Of a stretch of 64,000 nucleotides of DNA, positions 34,959 to 44,159 are shown piece after piece. Position numbers and translations under genes: made by a program. Source of the DNA: an uncultured Collinsella sp. (lineage in GTDB: Bacteria > Actinomycetota > Coriobacteriia > Coriobacteriales > Coriobacteriaceae); NCBI GenBank assembly GCA_902497025.1, contig CABVDJ010000005.1, forward strand, positions 1-64,000, read 5' to 3'. How positions within the stretch are numbered: the stretch's first letter is position 1; each line of letters begins with the position of its first letter. The notes under the pieces were generated by a model. That model saw only the letters and a list, made by a program, of their open reading frames with translations, made no database searches and was not told where the DNA came from.

Positions 34959-36922
34959 CTAGCGCAGGGAGCGCAGGCCGCCGGCGTCTTTGTCGAGCAC
35001 CGTAAAGCGCACGGCATCCAGGTGCTCCAAGATGCTGATGGCGCGTTTGCGCGACACGCCTAGGGCCTCGCGCAGCACGCTCGTTGTGGCTGCGCCACCG
35101 GCTGCCTCAATGGCAGCTGCGACGAGCTCACGCGCATGGGCCTCGGCGGCAGCGGACAGGGCAACGTCGCGCTCAACCTTAACGATCGAGCGGCTGAGCG
35201 AAAGCTCGCGCAGGGCACGCGTCATGGTGTCGCGATCGAGCTGTAGTCGCTCGCCCACCTCGGGCAACGTCGGTGCATCGAGGCCGGCCTCGTCAAGCAG
35301 CGCGACGATCCGCAAGCCTCTCGCACCACGCGTGCGGCAGCGGCGGCCGAATGCGGATCGAATACCTCGGCGCCCTCGGCGGCGCACACGCCACGGGAGC
35401 AGCCCTCGGCAATCAGGGCCGCGGCAACGCCTTCATCAGCGGCAGGCCACGCAGCATGGGCAACGGCGCCGGGCGTAAAGCCCGTCTCCTTGGGAGCCGC
35501 CGCGTGCATGGCTGACAGGGTCGCCGCCAGTGCATCCATCGCGGCGTCGAGCACCACGGCGTCCGCCAAGAGGCCCGCATCGCCCGCGGCAAGCTTGCGA
35601 ACGGAGCCCTGCGCCACCAATCCGCGCAGTGCGGCATCGGCCTCGCCGACACCAAGATCCAAAGCCTCGGCAACATCAGCCGCCGTAACCGGCAGCATCT
35701 GCAGCGCCAGCCAAGCGCCCACACCGCCCGCGATATCGCCGGACTCAAGCGCCGCGTACAGCGCACGCTCCCCTTCAGCAAGCTCGCGCGAGCGACGGCA
35801 GCGCGAAAGCAGCACGCGCCCGCCGCCAATAAGCATCACGGGCGAATAGGACAGCACCACGGCATGGTCCCCGGCGCGCAGCGGCAGCGAGTTGTCCAAG
35901 CGCACCTGAACAATACGGGTTTCACCCACTGCCATGGGGGCCTCACCCTCCATGAACATGATGCGACCGACGACCTCGGCCGTACCCGCCATCACGTGCA
36001 CACGCGCACCCGACTCGAACACACGCGGCTTGGCTCCCTCGCGACCCAAATACGTAAACGTCATCATAAAGCGCATCGTCTGGCCAAAGCGGCCCGCCAC
36101 GCCGAGCATCTCACCGCGATCGAGCGTGGCGACGGCATCGCCCACCAAGTTGAGTGCCACGCGCTGTCCCGGCAGTGCTCGCGGCGTATCGCCATGCACC
36201 TGAATCCCGCGCACGCGACAGACTGTACGCGACGGCAAAGCCATCAGCTCGTCGCCCACCGCAACCGGCGCATCGTGCAGCGTTCCCGTCACGACGGTGC
36301 CGACGCCCTTGATCGTAAAGCAGCGGTCGATGGGCAGACGCGGCGCGGCATCGGTGAGCTCGGAACGGTCGCGGCAAGCATCCCAGCAGGCACTTACCTG
36401 CTCGTCGAGCACCGCAAGCAGCCCGTCAATCCCCTCGCCTGTCTTGGACGACACAGGCACGATCGGCGCGCCCGCAAACACGGTACCCGACAAAAAGTCA
36501 TCGACATCAAGCTCGGCAAGCTCGGTCATCTCGGCATCGGCCAGGTCGCACATCGTCAGCGCCACCACCATGTGTGTGACGCCCAGCAGCTCCAGCACAT
36601 GCACGTGCTCGCGGGTCTGCGGCATCACGCCCTCAACGGCAGAGACCACCAGCACGGCCACATCGATGCCCGTGGCACCCTGCACCATGGCGCGCAGGTA
36701 ATGCGCGTGGCCCGGCACGTCGACCAGGCCAACGATCTTGCCACTCGGCAGCGCCAGCTCGCCAAAGCCCAGCTCAACGGTCATGCCGCGGCGACGCTCA
36801 ACCTCCAGACGGTCGGGATTCTTGCCGGTCAGTGCCTCGATCAGTGCCGACTTACCGTGGTCGACGTGGCCCGCCGTACCAACGATAACGGGACACTCCA
36901 CCAGCGCTTTAACCTCACTCAT
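34959..36922 (-). CDS. selB: Selenocysteine-specific elongation factor SelB, apparent frameshift near 35315
   Basis: The N-terminal EF-Tu-like part is intact: GTAGHVDHGKSALIEALTG, the GMTVELGF switch, DVPGHAHYLRAMVQGA, and ALTMCDLADAE in place of NKxD. Domains 2-3 and two winged-helix domains follow. After AAAARVVREA the frame (35222-36922) runs into unrelated sequence. The adjacent frame continues with GLRIVALLDEAGLD, LQLDRDTMTRALREL and the final SRKRAISILEHLDAVRFT, the C-terminal winged helix that binds SECIS RNA, ending at 34959. The span of 1964 bases lacks one base for a 654-residue protein. With two selenoprotein genes in the window, a sequencing error or a very recent mutation is more likely than long-standing loss. 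It overlaps selA by 4 bases. Confidence 0.88.
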
Positions 36923-38376
36923 CGAGCAATCGCCTTCTCAACGCACGCGACGAGCGTCGACGCCGCCGTCTCGATATCGCGGTCGCCCACAAGCGTACGG
37001 ACGTCAAACAAAATGCGATCGTGCGAGGTTCGCGTGACGACCGGCATATCGAAGTCTTGGACGAGCGAGCGCTTGAGCGCGTCGACGGACAGGCGCCCGT
37101 CGACCGGGCAGATGGCCACGCACATCGTGGGCAACTCGACGGTAGGCAGCGAGCCGCCGCCGGGAGTCGAGGACTCCTCAACGATTTCCACCTGCACGGC
37201 ACACGGGCAGCCGGCCTTATCGAGACCCGCCACCATCAGCTCGCGCAGCTTGCGAGCACGTCGCTCCAAATGGGCCTGCGGCAGCGTAAGCATGTTGAGC
37301 ACCGGAATATCGCGATGGGCAACATCGGCGCCATCCATGTAGATACGCAGCGTGGCCTCGAGCGCCGTGAGCGCCAACTTGCCCGGGCGCAGGGCGCGCA
37401 TAAGCGGATGAGACCCACAGGCCTGGACCAGATCACGACGGCCCATGATAATGCCCGCCTGTGCGGCACCGAGCAGCTTATCGCCCGAGCACGACACCAA
37501 ATCGAGCCCTGCCGAAACCGAAGCCGGCGTAGTCTCCTCGCCGCCGCGAACCAGGATGTCATCGGGCAACAGCGCCCCCGAGCCCTGGTCTTCATAGAAC
37601 AGCAGACCATGCTTGTGAGCAAGCGCCGCAAGCTCCCGAGAACCCACCTCCTCGTGAAAACCTTCGATGCGATAGTTGGAAGGATGGACCTTAAGGATCA
37701 TGGCCGTATCGGGCGTAATGGCTTGCTCATAATCTGCCAGGTGCGTGCGGTTGGTGGCTCCGACCTCGACGAGCTTGGCGCCCGAAGCCGCCATGACATC
37801 GGGGATGCGGAAGCTGCCGCCAATCTCGACGAGCTCGCCGCGGCTGACGATAACCTCTTTGCCCGCGGCATGAGTCGCCAGCACCAGCAGCACCGCGGCG
37901 GCGTTGTTGTTGACCACAAGCGCGTCCTCGGCACCGGTAAGCGAGCGAATCAGCTGTGCAGCGTGCTCCTTGCGCGACCCGCGCGAGCAGGTGTCCACGC
38001 TGTACTCGAGCGTGCTGTAGCCGCGCGCGACCTCGGCCACGGCCTTGGCGGCCGACTCCGCGAGCGGGGCGCGGCCCAAGTTGGTATGGATGACCACGCC
38101 CGTGGCGTTGACGGCAGGGCGCAAGCTCGGCAGCGCAGAGCGGTGGGCACGCCACTCGACGGCCGAGGCCAGCTCGCGCTTAGAGCGTGGAGCGGCACCG
38201 GCACGAATCGCAGCGCGCTCCTCGTCAAGCTCGGCCGTGACAGCGGCATGCACCACCGCGTCGCAGGTCTCCCCCGCCGCCTTCACTACCGGCCACTCGG
38301 CAAGCAGCTCGTTGACAGAAGGAATGGCGCGCAGGCGGGCGCGCACCTCATCGGACATGTTCTGGCTATCGCTCAT
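36919..38376 (-). CDS. selA: L-seryl-tRNA(Sec) selenium transferase
   Basis: This PLP enzyme of 485 residues converts Ser-tRNA-Sec to Sec-tRNA-Sec using selenophosphate. It has the N-terminal helical domain (VNELLAEWPVVKAAGE) and then NATGVVIHTNLGRAPLAESA. EDALVVNNNAAAVLLVL, GELVEIGGSFRIPDVM and VEVGATNRTHLADYEQAI follow. The PLP Lys is in CSGDKLLGAAQAGII. AAAGG lies 5 bases before the ATG. It is the first gene of the selA-selB-tRNA-Sec-mobA-DUF3343 run and lies just downstream of an orphan molybdenum oxidoreductase. Confidence 0.96.
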   Translation of the reverse strand: MSDSQNMSDEVRARLRAIPSVNELLAEWPVVKAAGETCDAVVHAAVTAELDEERAAIRAGAAPRSKRELASAVEWRAHRSALPSLRPAVNATGVVIHTNLGRAPLAESAAKAVAEVARGYSTLEYSVDTCSRGSRKEHAAQLIRSLTGAEDALVVNNNAAAVLLVLATHAAGKEVIVSRGELVEIGGSFRIPDVMAASGAKLVEVGATNRTHLADYEQAITPDTAMILKVHPSNYRIEGFHEEVGSRELAALAHKHGLLFYEDQGSGALLPDDILVRGGEETTPASVSAGLDLVSCSGDKLLGAAQAGIIMGRRDLVQACGSHPLMRALRPGKLALTALEATLRIYMDGADVAHRDIPVLNMLTLPQAHLERRARKLRELMVAGLDKAGCPCAVQVEIVEESSTPGGGSLPTVELPTMCVAICPVDGRLSVDALKRSLVQDFDMPVVTRTSHDRILFDVRTLVGDRDIETAASTLVACVEKAIAR

Positions 38377-38399
38377 GTGCGACCTTTCAAAACCAAAGG

Positions 38400-38459
38400 T
38401 GAATCAATCGTTCGGACGTCAAACTATCAGCCAATTCGATCGGCTGAATCAATCATTCG
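38400..38459. repeat. Direct repeat TGAATCAATCRTTCG upstream of selA
   Basis: Fifteen-base copies at 38400-38414 and 38445-38459 differ at one position and are spaced 45 bases apart, about four helical turns. They sit between selA and the upstream oxidoreductase stop. An operator or leftover slip duplication are both possible. Confidence 0.5.
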
Positions 38460-40570
38460 TTATTATCCTCGTGCTCCGTGATCTTTTCCACGCGAACGGC
38501 GTTTTCCTGGGTGAGCGCGGCACCCGTCAACGGGTCCCAGCGCAGCGGCGTGTGGTCGAGCGGACCGACGCCCAGGGCCTGCCGGGCACCACTCTCAGCA
38601 CCAAATGCACGTCCGCCAGGAGCGGCCGAGGTGAAGATGCACGCCGGATGCAGATAGGGCGTCGTCTCCACGCGCACGCGATCGCGGCCCATGTCGCTCA
38701 CAAGCTCGACGACCTCGCCGTCGGCGATGCCCATATGCGCAGCAGCATCTGCATTCATCTGCACGGCATCCAGGTCCGATCCAGCCTCGGCGGCACCTTG
38801 GGCAGCGAGCCTGCGCGAAGTATGCGACTCAAAGGGGCGGTTGCCGCTAATGAGGCGAAACATCCCCGGGCCGGGCTCCACCATGGGAGCGATCCAGTTG
38901 GGCACACGACCCATGCCGGCTCGCTCCCATATGTCGCTTGCCAGCGCAATCTTGCCGCCGGCAAGCGGAATCACCGGCTCACCCGTGCGCGTCGGCAGCG
39001 CCATGCCCGTATCGGCCCAGCCGCGCTCCTTGAGCTCGTCCAGATCGATCCCAAAAGGCGCCACCTGGGCAGCCGCCAGATCGTCAGACGTAAACTGGAA
39101 GTACTCGCCCACGCCACACGCCTGCGCCAGACCGGCAAAAATCTCCCGACCGGGACGTGTGTCGTCATGCTGCACAGGCAGCACGGCGTTGCGGTAGAAC
39201 ACGCGCGCATCGTTGGCGCCTGTCACCGTTCCCACGCCGCGGTCAGCCTCCAGATACGTCACGTCGGGCAGCACGAAATCAGAAGCACGCGCTGTCTCGG
39301 ACCAGTGAATATCAATCGTCACGAGCAAGTCGAGCTGCTGCAGAATACTCAACCAAGCCTGTGCATTGCCATAGCCCGCACCGGGGTTACTGGCATAGAC
39401 GATGAGCCCACGCAAATCGCCGGCAAGAATCGACTGACCGATGGTCGTGCACAGGCCGCGCACCGGATCGACCAGTGGATAGCGCTCGGACCCCAACTTG
39501 GGCTCACGTGGCATCGACGGCGTCGCGAAACGCGCAGGGTCCAAATCGCCCAACGCAAGCGGCGTGGGCGGGTTGAGGGCACCGCCCGCGTGTCCGATGC
39601 AGCCCAGCAGCACATCGACCAGACAAATCGCGCGCGCGGTCTGGGTGCTATTGGCATACGCGATACCGATGCCACCATGAAAGCCCGCATCTACCACAGC
39701 GGCAGGCGCGGAGGCAGCGAGATCGCGCGCCGTAGCGACAATCTCTGCGGCCGGCACGTCGCACATCGACTCGGCCCACTCGGGCGTCCATCCAGCGGCC
39801 GCCTGCGCCAGCTCATCAAAACCCGTGGTATAGCGGGTCACGAACTCGTGGTCATACAGGCCCTCGGAAATCAAGACATGGGCAATGCTCAGCAGCAAGG
39901 CCAGGTCGCAGCCCGGGCGCACGCGCAGCCAGCGGTCGGCAAGCGCAGCCGAGCCGCTGCGCCGGGGGTCAACCACGATGATCTTCGCCCCGCGCCGGCG
40001 CGCATCGTTGAGCGCATCAACGGCCCCCATCGTCGACGAATCGACAATGGAGCGCCCAAGGTACATAATGCAATCGGTATGCGCCAGGTCGGAGGCGGGG
40101 CTATAGCCCAAGCTATGCTCCCAACCAGTGAGACGGCTCACCTCGCAGGCGCCGTCGGCACCGTACACGTTGGGCGAGCCCAGCGCATGCATAAAGCGAT
40201 ACGCCCAGTAACGGTCGAACGAGGGCACGCCGAGCGTCATGCCCAGCGCACGAGGCCCACACTCGTCAACAATCCCCAAAAGACGCTCGGCAATCTGAGC
40301 AAACGCCTCGTCCCACGAAATCGCATCGAACCCCGAGCCATCAGCTCGCCGACGCATGGGATGCACGATGCGGTCGCGCTCGTCAAACGGCATTGCCATG
40401 CGATGGCGCCCGCGGGCGCACAGGGCACGCGCCGCGCACGGATGCCCCGGCACCGGCAACTCAGCCACCACGCGACCGTCCTCAACGCGTGCCGCAAAGG
40501 CGCAATCGGCATAGCATCCCCCGCATGTGGTCACCACGGCGCGACCGTCACGCTTCACAGCAGATGCCAT
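38453..40570 (-). CDS. Bis-MGD molybdopterin oxidoreductase, catalytic subunit (unassigned substrate)
   Basis: This 705-residue protein belongs to the DMSO-reductase family. The N-terminal 4Fe-4S motif reads CGGCYADC followed later by CARGR. The Mo-ligand region is NVYGADGACEVSR, so the ligand is probably Cys and not Sec. LGRSIVDSSTMG, VVDPRRSGSAALAD and the C-terminal molydop_binding domain (MNADAAAHMGIADGEVVELVS) are present. There is no twin-arginine signal, so it should be cytoplasmic. No electron-transfer subunit lies beside it. I chose the ATG at 40570 because AAAGGGG lies 8 bases upstream. Thiosulfate/polysulfide reductase- or formate dehydrogenase-like functions are open. Confidence 0.8.
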   Translation of the reverse strand: MASAVKRDGRAVVTTCGGCYADCAFAARVEDGRVVAELPVPGHPCAARALCARGRHRMAMPFDERDRIVHPMRRRADGSGFDAISWDEAFAQIAERLLGIVDECGPRALGMTLGVPSFDRYWAYRFMHALGSPNVYGADGACEVSRLTGWEHSLGYSPASDLAHTDCIMYLGRSIVDSSTMGAVDALNDARRRGAKIIVVDPRRSGSAALADRWLRVRPGCDLALLLSIAHVLISEGLYDHEFVTRYTTGFDELAQAAAGWTPEWAESMCDVPAAEIVATARDLAASAPAAVVDAGFHGGIGIAYANSTQTARAICLVDVLLGCIGHAGGALNPPTPLALGDLDPARFATPSMPREPKLGSERYPLVDPVRGLCTTIGQSILAGDLRGLIVYASNPGAGYGNAQAWLSILQQLDLLVTIDIHWSETARASDFVLPDVTYLEADRGVGTVTGANDARVFYRNAVLPVQHDDTRPGREIFAGLAQACGVGEYFQFTSDDLAAAQVAPFGIDLDELKERGWADTGMALPTRTGEPVIPLAGGKIALASDIWERAGMGRVPNWIAPMVEPGPGMFRLISGNRPFESHTSRRLAAQGAAEAGSDLDAVQMNADAAAHMGIADGEVVELVSDMGRDRVRVETTPYLHPACIFTSAAPGGRAFGAESGARQALGVGPLDHTPLRWDPLTGAALTQENAVRVEKITEHEDNNE

Positions 40571-40634
40571 CTCGATTACCCCTTTCATCAGTCAAACACA
40601 ACAGGCAAAAAGCTCGGCAACGAGCCCCAGACCC

Positions 40635-40670
40635 AAAAAGCCTCCCGCACGGCAACGCCCCGCGGGAGGC
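40635..40670 (-). terminator. Terminator of the hyf-focA operon
   Basis: GCCTCCCGC / GCGGGAGGC with a 13-base loop is followed on the minus strand by five T. It lies 23 bases after the focA stop. Confidence 0.85.
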
Positions 40671-40692
40671 CCAACGTCAAACAGACGGCACC

Positions 40693-41532
40693 TTACGCCT
40701 CGGACTTCTTGGCATAGATAAACCAGTAGCCGAGCGCGACCAGAACCGCGCCGCCCACGATGTTGCCCAGCGTGGCGGCGGACAGGTTAAACGCAATGCC
40801 CGCGGCGTTGAGCGCATCGGCGCCGGCGACATCGGCACCATAGCCGCACGCGTGCATCACGGCACCCATGGGCAAAAAGTACATGTTGGCAACGCAGTGC
40901 TCAAAACCGCAGGCCACAAAGGCGGCGATGGGCAGCAGAATGCCCACAACCTTATCGACCACGGTCTTGCCGGCGGTACCGATCCACACGGCCAGGCACA
41001 CAAAGATGTTGCACAGGATGCCGCGGAAGAAGATCGTCACCCAGTCGACCGTCACCTTGCCGGCGGCGACGCTCACCATGGAATTGGCGACCGCCTCGCC
41101 GTTGAGCTTGTAAATGCCGGCCATGTACACCAAAAAGACGATGAACAGGGCACCGGCAAAGTTACCAAGCCACACGACGAGCCATGCCTTGAGCATCTGA
41201 GCCAGGGTGATCTTTTTGCTCTTGAGCGCGCAGACCATAAGCGAGTTGCCGGTGAACAGCTCGGCGCCGCACACCAGCACGAGCACCAGGCCCAGGCAAA
41301 AGCACAGGCCGCCCACGACGCGCTGAGCGCCCCACCCCAGCGTGCTATCGCTCAAGAACACGGTAAAGAACAGGCCGCCGAAGGCAATGAACGCGCCGGC
41401 GAACATTGCCAACAGAAAGGCCTTTGCGACCGGCAGGTTGGCCTTGGTCACGCCGGCGGCCTCGGTCTTGGCCTCGATCGCGGCGGGCGCCAGGCAATCG
41501 GGAGCGGGGTACTCCACCTTGGAATCTGCCAT
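40693..41532 (-). CDS. focA: Formate/nitrite transporter family channel (FocA/FocB-like)
   Basis: This 279-residue membrane protein has six spans and the FNT signatures AFGGLFFTVFLSD, GAELFTGNSLMV, WLGNFAGALF and GFEHCVANMYFLPMG, where the conserved pore His lies. It should move formate across the membrane. Being last in the formate hydrogenlyase operon matches the place of focB in E. coli hyf. I chose the ATG at 41532 because AGGAAAG lies about 10 bases upstream. Confidence 0.93.
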   Translation of the reverse strand: MADSKVEYPAPDCLAPAAIEAKTEAAGVTKANLPVAKAFLLAMFAGAFIAFGGLFFTVFLSDSTLGWGAQRVVGGLCFCLGLVLVLVCGAELFTGNSLMVCALKSKKITLAQMLKAWLVVWLGNFAGALFIVFLVYMAGIYKLNGEAVANSMVSVAAGKVTVDWVTIFFRGILCNIFVCLAVWIGTAGKTVVDKVVGILLPIAAFVACGFEHCVANMYFLPMGAVMHACGYGADVAGADALNAAGIAFNLSAATLGNIVGGAVLVALGYWFIYAKKSEA

Positions 41533-41571
41533 GTCAATCACTTCTTTCCTAATCAGCAGGGACAAGCGCTC

Positions 41572-42075
41572 CTATTGCTCTTGCCCCAAGCGGACAAAGT
41601 GGGAAAAGTCATTGGCGGCCACGGCGTCGTACACGACGTCGACGGCGTCAAAGACTTCCGGGGACATGGGGTTGTAGAACTCCGTGTCGCCCGGCTGAAT
41701 CCCAACGAAGACGATATCATCACACGATTGCTCAATCTCTTCGATCAGAATCGACAAAGGAAGCGAATGCGTGGTGAACATCGACTTGCGGGCCACATCG
41801 CGCTTGTCGAGCAAGCGGATGGACCCGACGGGCAGTGCCATGTCGGCGGCATCGACCAAGACCAGGCGAGGCGGACGCTCGCGCTTGACCTCGATGATGT
41901 CGTCCTCGGGCGTTTGGCCTCCGTCGATGGTGTACCAACCGGCGATAGGTGTGTCTTCCATCTTTTTGGAGAGCACGGGGCCGGCGGCATCGTCGGCACG
42001 CAGCACGCTTCCCGCCGTGAGCACGATACCCGCAAACGGGGCGCCGTTCACACGTCCATCCACAACGCGACCCAT
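41572..42075 (-). CDS. hycI: Hydrogenase maturation protease (HycI-like)
   Basis: This 167-residue protein matches the HybD/HycI peptidase family, with TAGSVLRADDAAGPVL near the start, LVLVDAADMALPVGSI in the middle and TTHSLPLSILIEEI. The two Asp and the His of these motifs bind nickel in the precursor. It would remove the C-terminal tail of the large subunit encoded at 44160-45932, which indeed carries a 44-residue extension after its last Cys motif. The gene overlaps the HycH-like gene by one base. A protease inside a hyf-type operon is a hyc-like trait. Confidence 0.9.
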   Translation of the reverse strand: MGRVVDGRVNGAPFAGIVLTAGSVLRADDAAGPVLSKKMEDTPIAGWYTIDGGQTPEDDIIEVKRERPPRLVLVDAADMALPVGSIRLLDKRDVARKSMFTTHSLPLSILIEEIEQSCDDIVFVGIQPGDTEFYNPMSPEVFDAVDVVYDAVAANDFSHFVRLGQEQ

Positions 42076-42656
42076 TACTGCAACCTCCCCGTCAGATACA
42101 CGCCCGACACATCGCGCACGCGCTCAACCAGATCGCGGAACTTCATCAGAAACGCGACCTGCTGGGCATGCAGGCCAAAGTCGTCGTCGAACACCGAGAT
42201 GCCGGCCTTGGCCGACCCGCGAAAACCACGCTCGTCGAGCAGCGCATCGCAGGCCTCGAGCAGCGACGGCACCGCCGCCTTGTCGAGCTGGCACTCGCCA
42301 AAGGAGCGGATGGCCTCGAACTTGGTCTTGGCCTCCCCCTCCGGCAGCGCGTCGATAAGCGTATAGAACACGTTCACCGGCACCGACAGGCGCGGCTCAA
42401 AGCAGTCGAGCACGCCGGTGTGGTGGCCCACGGCGAGCGTGTAGTACAGCACGTCGCAGGCCTCTTGGGGAACGTCTTCCTCGGTCTCCACAAACTTACG
42501 CGTGAGCTCATAGAAGACCACCTGGTCGGGCGCATGGCCCAGGCAGGGGTCGGCGACGCCCTCGGCAGCCTCGTCGCTTGCGCGCGAGGCATCGCCAAAG
42601 GAGCCGCCGAGCATGCCGGGGCCCGCAAAGTAACCAGAGCGGTCCGTGAGCTCCAT
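42075..42656 (-). CDS. hyfJ: Formate hydrogenlyase maturation protein (HycH/HyfJ-like)
   Basis: This 193-residue protein has the HycH family core VVFYELTRKFVETEEDVPQEACDVLYYTLAVGHHTGVLDCFEP, with the conserved YTLAVGHH segment. It is a soluble assembly factor for the large subunit of hydrogenase 3/4. The first 45 residues and the last 90 are longer than in E. coli HycH (136 residues); the tail includes GISVFDDDFGLHAQQVAFLMKF. The start abuts the stop of the small-subunit gene. Confidence 0.87.
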   Translation of the reverse strand: MELTDRSGYFAGPGMLGGSFGDASRASDEAAEGVADPCLGHAPDQVVFYELTRKFVETEEDVPQEACDVLYYTLAVGHHTGVLDCFEPRLSVPVNVFYTLIDALPEGEAKTKFEAIRSFGECQLDKAAVPSLLEACDALLDERGFRGSAKAGISVFDDDFGLHAQQVAFLMKFRDLVERVRDVSGVYLTGRLQ

Positions 42657-43439
42657 CTAGCGACCTCCGGCCAGCACCAGATCCTGCAGCGCCGAGTACA
42701 CCTCGACGCGGCGCGGATCGTCCTGCTTGTCGATGAGCAGCGCCATGGCACCGCGGATATCGCCCTTGGGCGCGCCCTCGAGCGTATCCATAAACTCGTT
42801 GGCCAGGTCGCGGCCGTAACGGTAGCCGCTCATGGCGCGAGCTTCGCGCTCGATGGCAACGCGCAGCTTATACGGCACGCCGGGGTGCAGGATATCGGCT
42901 TGCTCGCCGGCGGCCTCCACGGTGGTCTCGGCATGGAGCTTTTGGTCCAGCAGACCGAGCGCCATGGCAAAGCCGTAGATGGTCTGCGCGGGGCTGGGCG
43001 GGCAGCCGGGGATGTAGACATCGACCGGCAAGATCTTGTCCGTGCCGCCCCAGACGCAGTAGTTGTCGTAGAAGATGCCACCGGTGCAGCCGCACGCGCC
43101 ATAGGACACCACGATCTTGGGATCGGGTGCGGCCTCAAAGGCGCGCAGGGCCGGCATGCGCATGGCACGCGTCACGGCACCGGTGTACAGCAGCACATCG
43201 GCGTGACGGGGCGAGGGCACGACCTTGATGCCAAAGCGCTCGACGTCGAAGACGGGCGTGATGGAACCGAAGATCTCGATCTCGCAGCCGTTGCAGCCGC
43301 CGCAGTCGACACGGTAGACGTACACCGAGCGCTTGATCTTCTTAAGAAGGGTCGCCTTGGCCTTCTCGATGCTCTCGTCGAGCTCGATCTTGGTCGGGCG
43401 GTACTGAAGCCGCTCGGGCAAAAGCGTGGGTTCGGCCAT
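42657..43439 (-). CDS. hyfI: Hydrogenase-4-type small subunit (NuoB-like)
   Basis: This 260-residue protein holds the proximal 4Fe-4S cluster. The Cys ligands lie in YRVDCGGCNGCEIEIFG, SYGACGCTGGIF and VYIPGCPPSPAQTIYGF, as in NuoB/HycG. It would bind the large subunit on the cytoplasmic arm and pass electrons from the ferredoxin subunits to the Ni-Fe site. The gene has a 2-base gap after hyfH and abuts hyfJ. It is similar in length to E. coli HyfI (252). Confidence 0.94.
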   Translation of the reverse strand: MAEPTLLPERLQYRPTKIELDESIEKAKATLLKKIKRSVYVYRVDCGGCNGCEIEIFGSITPVFDVERFGIKVVPSPRHADVLLYTGAVTRAMRMPALRAFEAAPDPKIVVSYGACGCTGGIFYDNYCVWGGTDKILPVDVYIPGCPPSPAQTIYGFAMALGLLDQKLHAETTVEAAGEQADILHPGVPYKLRVAIEREARAMSGYRYGRDLANEFMDTLEGAPKGDIRGAMALLIDKQDDPRRVEVYSALQDLVLAGGR

Positions 43440-43441
43440 GG

Positions 43442-44158
43442 TTACTCCTCCTTCGTATCAAAATCCATGATGATGCCTTCGACCGGTGCAGGACCGGCGG
43501 GAATCTCGGGCGCATCGGGGTTGAGCTCGCGGTCGACATACTCCGGGTTCACGCCGTGGCCGCCCAAATACTCCATGCCGGGGCCCTGGGGCTCACCGGA
43601 CGCAAGCGTCTCGTTGGCAGCCATGCCGCGCGCGTTGCCGGTCTTTACGGCCGAGGCGGCGCGCAGGGCGTCGAGCTCGCGCTTGCACTCCTGGCACATA
43701 CCGACGGTACGGGCAGCCTGCTCGGCCTCCATGCCGCCGGCCTTTTGCAGCAGGCGCTTGGCATAGTCGATCTCCTTGTGCGGGGCAAACGGCTTGCCGC
43801 AGCGCGAGCAGTGCTCGAGCGTATAGACGCTCTTGCTGGTGAGGTCGTCCTTACTCATGACGGCCAGCTCAAACTCCTCGGTGAGCTTGATGGCCTCCAT
43901 GGGGCAGGCTTCCTCGCAGCGGCCGCAAAAGATGCAGCGGCCGTAGTCGATCGACCAGGTGATGGTATCGGCCACAAGGTCGGTGTCCATGCGAATGGCA
44001 TCGGCCGGGCACGCCACGCCGCAGGCACCGCAGGCGATGCAAAGCTCGGCATTGTGCTCGGGCTTGCCGCGCATGTCCTTGTTGGTGGGGAACGGCGCAA
44101 ACGGGTACTTGACCGTCGCGTCGCCGGCCTTGGCGTTAACCTTCCAAAGCTTCAGCAT
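43442..44158 (-). CDS. hyfH: Hydrogenase-4-type ferredoxin subunit (NuoI/HycF-like)
   Basis: This 238-residue protein has two 4Fe-4S motifs, CIACGACGVACPADAI near residue 40 and CIFCGRCEEACPMEAI near residue 73. A C-terminal part adds further Cys pairs (CSRCG and CQEC) and a Pro-rich tail. I chose the ATG at 44158, one base after hyfG, with GAGGAGG in the hyfG tail; the open frame upstream is the shadow of hyfG. It links the distal electron donors to the small subunit. It is longer than E. coli HyfH (181) because of the tail. Confidence 0.92.
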   Translation of the reverse strand: MLKLWKVNAKAGDATVKYPFAPFPTNKDMRGKPEHNAELCIACGACGVACPADAIRMDTDLVADTITWSIDYGRCIFCGRCEEACPMEAIKLTEEFELAVMSKDDLTSKSVYTLEHCSRCGKPFAPHKEIDYAKRLLQKAGGMEAEQAARTVGMCQECKRELDALRAASAVKTGNARGMAANETLASGEPQGPGMEYLGGHGVNPEYVDRELNPDAPEIPAGPAPVEGIIMDFDTKEE

Positions 44159-44159
44159 A

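Noticed and set aside
38453..40570. Selenocysteine in the orphan bis-MGD oxidoreductase
   Set aside because: The frame has no internal TGA and the ligand position reads Cys in GADGACEVSR.
38045..40717. An 890-codon open frame on the plus strand
   Set aside because: Antisense to selA and the bis-MGD oxidoreductase, both of which have clear motifs and ribosome binding sites.
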